A stretch of 64,000 nucleotides of DNA, taken from assembly GCA_951217055.1 (NCBI GenBank), contig OX578276.1, positions 30,837,505 to 30,901,504 on the forward strand, read 5' to 3'. How positions within the stretch are numbered: the first letter of the stretch is position 1; each line of letters opens with the position of its first letter. This document shows positions 57,420-64,000 of the stretch, in pieces. Under the pieces are notes generated by a model that was not told the DNA's origin, ran no database searches, and worked only from the letters and a program-made list of their open reading frames with translations. The stretch comes from Gerris lacustris (lineage: Eukaryota; Arthropoda; Insecta; Hemiptera; Gerridae). The translations under genes were made by a program, and so were the position numbers.

Positions 57420-57545
57420 TGAAGCTCAGGCAGTGGCAAACCATGGGCCCGCACAGGCCCGCATTGCGGGGGGTCCCCGGTGCCAGGGGGCCCCCAAATC
57501 CAATGTACCAATGCTGACCGGGGCCCCCCCCTGAGCTCAGGCTCC
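57420..57545. other. GC-rich island with GGGCCC-type words
   Basis: The sequence around GGCAGTGGCAAACCATGGGC, then GGGCCCCCAAATCC and GGGGCCCCCCCC-like runs, stands out in AT-rich surroundings. CAGTGGCAAACC could be a hAT-type terminus, but no matching right end or target duplication was found. Confidence 0.35.
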
Positions 57546-58329
57546 CTGAGCGAAAGCTTTGATAATAAATACGTAAACACCACGGACTTTTATTTCAACA
57601 AATCTCTCACTCTTATATATTCTTCTATTTTACATATTTTTGTGAATATCTCGCTTCCTCTGGCTCGGAGACCAATTGAGGATGAGCTCAAAATTAAAGA
57701 ATATAAAATTTCACACAAGAAACGTTATGACCATTTTTTACGTACAACGAACCCTTTGGATAATAAAGTGCTCCGAAGTTTCCGCACAAATAATACACGC
57801 CGTGCCGTAGTGAAGCACGATAGCATCTATAATTGTACACAACTATAATTGTAGTTTGTAAACAGGGCGTAGAAATAGAAACGGAGTACAAAATTCGACG
57901 TTAATAGAATTCGATTAATAGGAGAAGCATGCTCAAGCTTGGATTCCCGAGTAATTCTTACGCAATAGACAAACCATTCTATTGATTGACTATACTCAAC
58001 AGTTGAGTCAATGTGTTATGTTACTTGACACCATACTACCACAACCAGACTGCACTCACACCAAATTCTTACACAAATCTACTCAAAACCTACGAATTAA
58101 ATCAAACATTTGAATTATGTAATCAAAATTCCAATTAATAGGAATATGTATAAATGAAAATGCCCAACAAAAAGCTAACCGTGAAAAAAAGGCCATGTTC
58201 CAGACCCCCTCCCAAAAAAAATAACCCTAAAAAAAGCAATCTTGGCCACAATGGAGAACTATGGATAGTTTCAACAATCGATACTTTTCTATAGTTTGCC
58301 CACCGACCAGCGATAGCTATCGATAGTTG

Positions 58330-58650
58330 CCGATAGTTTTGGAACGAAGTTCCTCATGGCCATGGCACGTTACAGCGTCTGAAAGCCCGAGTTAATTCGA
58401 CAAATACGACCGTCACGAAATGTACCAATGACGATAACTTGAGTAAAAGATTTGGTACACATGTTCATTTTACCAATGCCCAGGACGAGTTCGTTGGACA
58501 ACGTTATCCACCCAAGCATTCGAGCGCAACGCTCAGGTAAACGTAAACTTTAAAAGTATAAATTGGAGTTTTGGGACGGGAAAACATTCTAACTTCATCT
58601 ATTCAATGAGACAAACAACTTTTTTAAACCAATACCGACACTGCATTGCT
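58330..58650 (+). repeat. Family A-related copy with GGAACGAAGTTCC head
   Basis: Begins near the hairpin GGAACGAAGTTCC at 58340 and continues with CGATAACTTGAGTAAAAGA, CCAGGACGAGTTCGTTGG and GGTAAACGTAAACTT. Confidence 0.7.
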
Positions 58651-59589
58651 GAGGATAACATTTTATTTTGACAGCTTAGGAATCATTAGTGTCGACTTGA
58701 TTTTCTTTGAGGCACTGAATGGGAGCAAGGCCACTGCATTTTCCCTATATATATAGGTTAAACCCACAAAGAATAATCCGGGTATAGAGTATTTTCCATG
58801 AGTTTATTACACATTCTCCAAAACTTTTACAAACTTTGGGGACCTAAGAAAATGTTTTCTGAATTTTGTGTTTTGAAGGTTGCTAAATCCGAATCTAAAG
58901 TCTAAATTTCTCCTTTACGTACAGTTCTCCCGGAAAATGCGCCTAAATACTACATAAAATTGTGATTTTGCCCAATTCTTTTAGTATTGGTTATGGACTA
59001 AAGAAAGAGCAGACTTGGCCACAAAGTAGATATCCCTACTTTGACAGGGTAACTTCTTTGGGTGGGGATCTGGAACTTGGCCCTTTTTTCACTGTTTAGT
59101 TTTTGCTGAGGATTAATTTATCCATGTCAATGTCTTTAAAAAGAAGCATTTAAGATTACCTCACACCTATCATGTAATTTTAATCAATTACTATCAAAAT
59201 AATGGACATTAAAAACAATTGTTGACCATCAAATCAATAATTTCTGATAGTTTTCTCTCACATTTAAAAGAAAACAGCTTCTTTAACTATACATAATTGT
59301 TCATTATCCATGACAATGCCCCAATAACAAAGCATTAGACTTAATATGGGATGAACAAAATAAGTATGCTCATACATACATACATCGATGACATTTTTTA
59401 TTAAATAAAACCACAAATGTTATCCAACTATTGATTATTTGGCATTAGTTTTGATGAGATACTTAATCCCTAGATTAATAACTTGTTCTTTACTTTTGCT
59501 TAAACCATAAATATATTATATATTTTTTTAATTTCTGTAATAAAAAGAAAAATATATTGTTGACCATCGATATTGGGAAATAAGACATT
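58651..59589. other. AT-rich sequence, no gene
   Basis: No coding signal or defined repeat was found. Confidence 0.5.
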
Positions 59590-59690
59590 GATTATACAGT
59601 TTAGAGGTGAAAGCTGAAGAGCATAAATTTAGAGATCCACAGTTCGAATCTTTGCGCCAGGGTACATTGTTATGTCTTTTTAATTAAAAA
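59590..59690 (+). mobile_element. tRNA-derived SINE-like head
   Basis: TTAGAGGTGAAAGCTGAAGA (A-box-like) is followed 30 bases later by CCACAGTTCGAATCTTTGCG (B box). The tail is not defined. It could also be a decayed tRNA pseudogene. Confidence 0.5.
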
Positions 59691-60799
59691 GTGAATCAAG
59701 GCGATACATTGTCTTCCCAAAGTGATTAATTGATAATAAAAAATATCAATTGGAAACTGTAAAAAGAGGAATCAGAATAAAAATGTGTTGCAGCCGATAA
59801 ATCAGCCACTTGAGATGAAAGTGCATTTCTATGAAATGATAAATATTAACATAATTATCGTTGTATGGAATTCTAATTACTATCACATTCTAGTGCAATT
59901 GAACAATTGTGTAAACTATGGTTATATTGTTAGATTAGAGTTGGTCGTATTTACACTAATTACACTGTTTGATATAATGATTCAATACAAAATAAACTGG
60001 AATTATTACAGGAATAAAAGTAGATTTGAAACCAGGAAGTTATCAGAAAGACGAATGTCCTGTAAAATACCTTCTGAATTCTGAACGTACATCTATATTA
60101 AACGAGACGTATCAAGTAAATAGAAAAAACTGATAAGGAATCTTGCCCATTTCTACGTTTACTTACGAGTTAGATAACGTGGTATTTCTCAACCTATTCA
60201 TCAACTGTTGACATTATCACGTAACACAATAATAGTAAATTGATCTAAATTGATCGGACATCTGTTGTACAATACAGATCAAATAGTTAGATCATGTTGC
60301 GATTAAAGTTAGCAGATGCAACTAGAGGTTATCGACCGAAAAAACTACTGAATTTGTTGACTTAACACAATTATTTTTTAGTTTTTAATTTAAGGTAAGG
60401 CAGATTATTTGTAGAATTAATATAATATTGATATTAAAAAAAGGAATTTAACTTAGCAATGATTAGTAAATGAAAAAAATCATCAGAATAGGTGTATATT
60501 CTTGATATATACTCATCTATGCACATTGTATTTCTAAGTAAATAAAATTGAATTATTATAACTAGATCGCAGCAGAGGCAATGGAATGCTAATGGAGCTA
60601 AATATCGTATCATGGGTAATGTTTAATGTTCAATAATCGAATGATGTCTTACTTGACACCTTCAATAATTTCTTATTACCCAAGTTTCATAAAATTTACG
60701 TTTCGTAGACTTTTGAATATTTTGAATAACACTCAGTCGAAAGCTCTCTGTTAAGGCTCTAGTTATTTTATCAATTTAATCTGAAAATTAAAATTTAAA
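59691..60799. other. AT-rich sequence, no gene
   Basis: The 99-residue frame at 59785-60084 is lysine/asparagine/isoleucine-rich, has no recognisable domain and fits chance in AT-rich DNA. Confidence 0.5.
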
Positions 60800-61355
60800 A
60801 TAGACAGCCAATTAGTGTGGCACATAGCTTCCTTACGTTGAATTTCGTATATTTTAATGATATCATGCACATACAACCCAATATTGTAAAATTTATTTCA
60901 TTTTCCCCTATTTTTTTTTAAATTGTTTTGATTTTTACATTTAAAGTATCAATTTAGCAAAATTTAAAGAGCTCAGGTGGTTGAAATTAATCTGGAGCTA
61001 TCTGCGGGGTACGCTTGACAAAACCAGCCAAATTTCATAAATATTCAATAAATGTTGTTTGTGAGCATATAGAAGATAAACAAATGGTCGCAAAAGTTTG
61101 AAACTTATACGGGACTAACAATGAGCTAATTGTTAATTATGACTTATACCATCCAAATTTCATTGAAATTAGACGAGAAGTTTTTAAGACACGATGGTTT
61201 CCAAAAATTGAATGACACACCGACAGACAGACATGAAACCAAAAATATTCTCTTTTGTCTGAAACGGATTTCTGTCTTCAAATTTTTAAAATCGAACACA
61301 TAATAAATGTTCATTCTTCAAATCGAATACATAGCTTCCGTTACCTTCGCGGTAG
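60800..61355 (-). repeat. Family A, complete inverted copy
   Basis: From ATAGACAGCCAATTAGTGTG to ATAGCTTCCGTTACCTTCGC, the mirror image of the copy at 28044-28492, with GACACACCGACAGACAGAC in the middle. Confidence 0.8.
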
Positions 61356-61389
61356 ATTAATCAATTTATTTTTTTAACGAATTCAAAAA

Positions 61390-61985
61390 GTTTTGCTTCC
61401 AAGCTTACCGAAGGTAACGGAAGCTATTTAACAGGTAGCTGTGTGTTGACTATTTGTTTTTCCTATTTTCAGCAGAAACCAGTTTTATTTTCAACAATAC
61501 CTCGGAAACTATATTTTTCCCAGGAAAAATACTATCATGGTTACATGTGGATTTAAATGGATTAGATTTTAGAATTTTTGGAACGAAGTTCCTTATGGCA
61601 AGTTCTGGAGCCCGGGAGTGAATACGAAAAAAACGACCAAAATCACCGTCACAAAATAACTTTCACGCAACCAAGCGTCACAAAATCTACCGATGACGAT
61701 AACTTGAGTAAAAGATGACCGAGTTAGTTGAAATTTGGTACACATGATCATTTTACCAGTACCGAGGCTGAGTTTGTTGGACAACGTTATCCGCCCAAGT
61801 GTTTACGCGCAACGCTCGCGTAAACGTAAACTTCAAATTTAAAATTGGAATTTTAGGTCGGGAAAATATTCTAACTTCATCTATTCAACGAGACAAACAA
61901 CTTTTATTTTAAATACATTTTTTTAGTAAAACAAACACCGACACTGCTATGAAGTAATAAAGATCGCTAAATTTATTAAAGCGGA
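61390..61985 (+). repeat. Family A-related composite copy
   Basis: Starts with TTTTGCTTCCAAGCTTACCG and AAGGTAACGGAAGCTAT, then a segment with CTCGGAAACTATATTTTTCC, then the GGAACGAAGTTCCTTATGGC hairpin head and GACGATAACTTGAGTAAAAG to the AGTAATAAAGATCGCTAA block. Confidence 0.7.
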
Positions 61986-63600
61986 CCTAAACGTTTAAAA
62001 TAAAGAAAACAACGTTTTTACCGATATCTTACGTTCTAACGATTTTAATAAAACTTCTTACACAACGCCTTAAGTGCAATTGAAACAGGCATGTAAAATT
62101 TCAACCTGATGCAAGCAGAAGTTTTTTTAGTGTTGGTGATTTATATTTTATATTATAATATTTTAATTGGAGTAATTCGTAAACTAATCAAAATTAGGTT
62201 TTTAAGTCTTTTACATCATTTATTGTAAGACGCTCTTTTCAAAGATAATAAAAAGTTTTTCTTTTAATTTTGCCTTAACTCCGCACTCCGCTAGTACAAA
62301 TAGTTACTTTTCATTTTGTCTCTATTTCTAACTCCGCCATGTATAAGTAGTTAGTATCATATACTTTTAGCACTGTAATTTTATAATTTATACATTAATA
62401 AAAAACGTAAGGAACTTCGTTCCTACCGGGTGTCCCGCGACACCACACGTATTTTTTTTAATCCAAATCGTCGCAACAATTTTCGTGAGATAATTTTTTT
62501 GATTTTGACATTTAAAGTCCAGTCTGTCTGTCATCTGTACTAACTACAGACGACTGACTCGTCCATCGTCTGGTGTCTGTCGTCTGTGCAGACGAAAACC
62601 GGGGGAAAATTAAATAAATTTGGCAGTAATAGGTCGTAAAAGTATAAAATCATTAAAGTAGTCCTACTTCGTATATTTGAAGGAAATCGAAATAGATTTA
62701 AATATTACTTTTCCATTCGTACAATAATTGAACTCGAGGAAGCTATGTGCCACATTAATTGGCAGATTATATTAAAAAATTATAAGAAGGAATAGCTTGA
62801 TAGAGGAAGTTAGCTAACAATAAATATTGCAAATTTATGCTTGAATATTATCAATTCTAATTACTTCACACTTATACTAGAATTGGTAAAATTAGAAGAA
62901 GGAAAGACATAATAAAGTATAAGCCAAAATTATCAACGTTATTTATGACGCTGTTTCCTTATACCTGTTTTATAGATTCAAGTTTATATTTATTCTGACT
63001 TTTCCTTAATCAAATACTATAAATGAACACTCATTTACTATTTACTCAGACACTTATATAAGTTATATGCGTATCTGTACCTATTAGCTTTTTTCTTTTT
63101 TTAAATAATAATACTAAATTAATTTTAAGAAACCATGAAACTTTATGGGGCTTGATTTGCGGTTGATAATTACCATAATTCTTATCGAATTAATTCGTCG
63201 AACTTAATGTATTCTTAATAATAATAATGGTAATATAAATCGTTTCTTCAAATGTGGTTTTATGAAAAATCCAACTCTATATTGAGTCATCTTTGTAATT
63301 AAAAGGTTGGATTTGCTGTAATAATAATACTCTATATTAATGTTTTATGAACTGATGTAATGATTTTCTTACATGATAACATTAATAATTAGAAGATAAA
63401 TTGTAGATTATTGTCCTATAATTATTATCCGTATCTTACCAACTACATGAAGAATGAAGAACCCATATTCAAGAAAGTATCGCGGGAAAAACACCCTGGA
63501 TTCTGGATTACACTTCAGTGGCGTTGTGGGACACCCGACACCGGTGATAACAATTGATAAAATTAATAATTAGTGAGGCACACATTGTCCTCACTTCTTA
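61986..63600. other. AT-rich sequence with small repeat remnants
   Basis: AAGGAACTTCGTTCCTACCG with GGGTGTCCCGCGACACC at about 62410-62445 repeats the hairpin at 34782. TCTGTCGTCTGTGCAGACG near 62576 and CGAGGAAGCTATGTGCCAC at 62736 are dispersed repeat ends. No gene. Confidence 0.5.
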
Positions 63601-63857
63601 AGGCGTGTCCACACTATGCCGCGCAATGCCAGTTGGCAAGGCCAAGCGGCAAAGCCGTCTGGCCGAATTACGACTTCTTGCCATCTGGCTTTCTTTGATC
63701 CGGACCGACAATCGTCGGGTTTGGCTTGGCATGTCAAGTGGCACGTTTTGTGCCAAGCTTGGCAAATAGCAAATGCCAAGAGAGACGTCCACATTACACT
63801 TGGCAATGCCATTTGGCCTTGCCATTCCTTGCCGCTTGGCATAGTGTGGACGCGCCT
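63601..63857. mobile_element. PIF/Harbinger-like MITE, 257 bp
   Basis: Inverted ends AGGCGTGTCCACACTATGCC and GGCATAGTGTGGACGCGCCT are flanked by TTA at 63598-63600 and 63858-63860. The interior is built of short TTGGCA/TGCCAA and GCCAAG words and includes a second, internal GACGTCCACATTAC block. Frames open on both strands here are by-products of this composition. Confidence 0.85.
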
Positions 63858-64000
63858 TTACTATTGGAATAATGGTCACATGGGAATTGAAAGTGTGGTA
63901 TTTTGGACCTTTTTCGATTCCTAATCAAGTCACATATTTTTATTCAATATTCAAAGCGGACTATCTGTGGACTAGTTTTTGACAAGCTAACCAAATTTCA

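Noticed and set aside
57480..57848. A 122-residue plus-strand frame
   Set aside because: It begins in a GC-rich island, crosses a repeated segment shared with 56323-56415 and shows no domain.
59785..60084. A 99-residue plus-strand frame
   Set aside because: Composition is that of random AT-rich DNA (Ile, Asn, Tyr), with no signal peptide, domain or splice support.
63591..63924. Overlapping frames of 83-102 residues on both strands
   Set aside because: They lie within or run out of a MITE made of inverted TTGGC/GCCAA words; no domain is visible.

Overview
This is a repeat-dense, AT-rich eukaryotic nuclear window, most likely from an insect. The evidence is a split gene with GT-AG introns and an SLC16-type transporter whose sequence looks arthropod. 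There are also Jockey- and RTE-like LINE remnants, a Penelope-like GIY-YIG remnant, tRNA-derived SINEs and many short non-autonomous DNA transposons. Nothing bacterial is present: no operons, no Shine-Dalgarno sites and no long uninterrupted reading frames. I cannot name the species.

Only one real protein-coding gene is supported. It lies on the minus strand from about 18296 down to 11154 and encodes a monocarboxylate/aromatic amino-acid transporter of the SLC16 family, closest in my memory to MCT10/MCT8. Six coding exons join in perfect phase to give 370 residues and a stop. The first coding exon(s), carrying the N-terminal tail and membrane segment 1, were not found upstream in the remaining 45 kb. 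They are either far away in the unseen flank or very short. The introns are filled with SINEs, a 56-base poly-T tract, a duplicated repeat and a PIF/Harbinger-type element that carries a short MADF-like coding remnant.

The rest is a graveyard of mobile DNA. From left to right: a dispersed repeat called family A here (1-419 and many later copies); two degenerate LINE reverse-transcriptase fragments (3045-3430, 4500-4935); long fold-back elements at 6917-7461, 8109-9152, 18361-18916 and 30033-30815; piggyBac-like MITEs at 22259-22871 and 40571-41149; PIF/Harbinger-like MITEs at 17193-17826, 32369-32615 and 63601-63857; a pogo/Tigger-like MITE at 32847-33284; a hAT MITE with a perfect 8-bp target duplication at 53786-54115; a Jockey-like LINE 3' end at 38976-39668; and a Penelope-like GIY-YIG endonuclease remnant at 56615-56926. 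Tandem arrays lie at 24.8, 25.5, 36.7, 43.9, 44.9, 49.7, 50.7 and 52.8 kb.

Two systems deserve most attention. First, a family of ~570-bp elements (26259-26816, 26821-27405, 31111-31729, 48842-49407, 55461-56029) has a central perfect 25-bp hairpin, a ~165-bp imperfect palindrome at one end, 4-bp TTAT-like direct repeats at both ends, and a short coding remnant resembling the N-terminus of a Crypton-like tyrosine recombinase. Two copies sit head-to-tail, sharing a single 4-bp repeat, as expected for recombinase-mediated insertion of a circle. Second, a 220-bp insertion at 41787-42006 is flanked by a perfect 13-bp target duplication inside a family A repeat and carries a complete hammerhead ribozyme core on the minus strand. 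It resembles a retrozyme or a Penelope terminal repeat.
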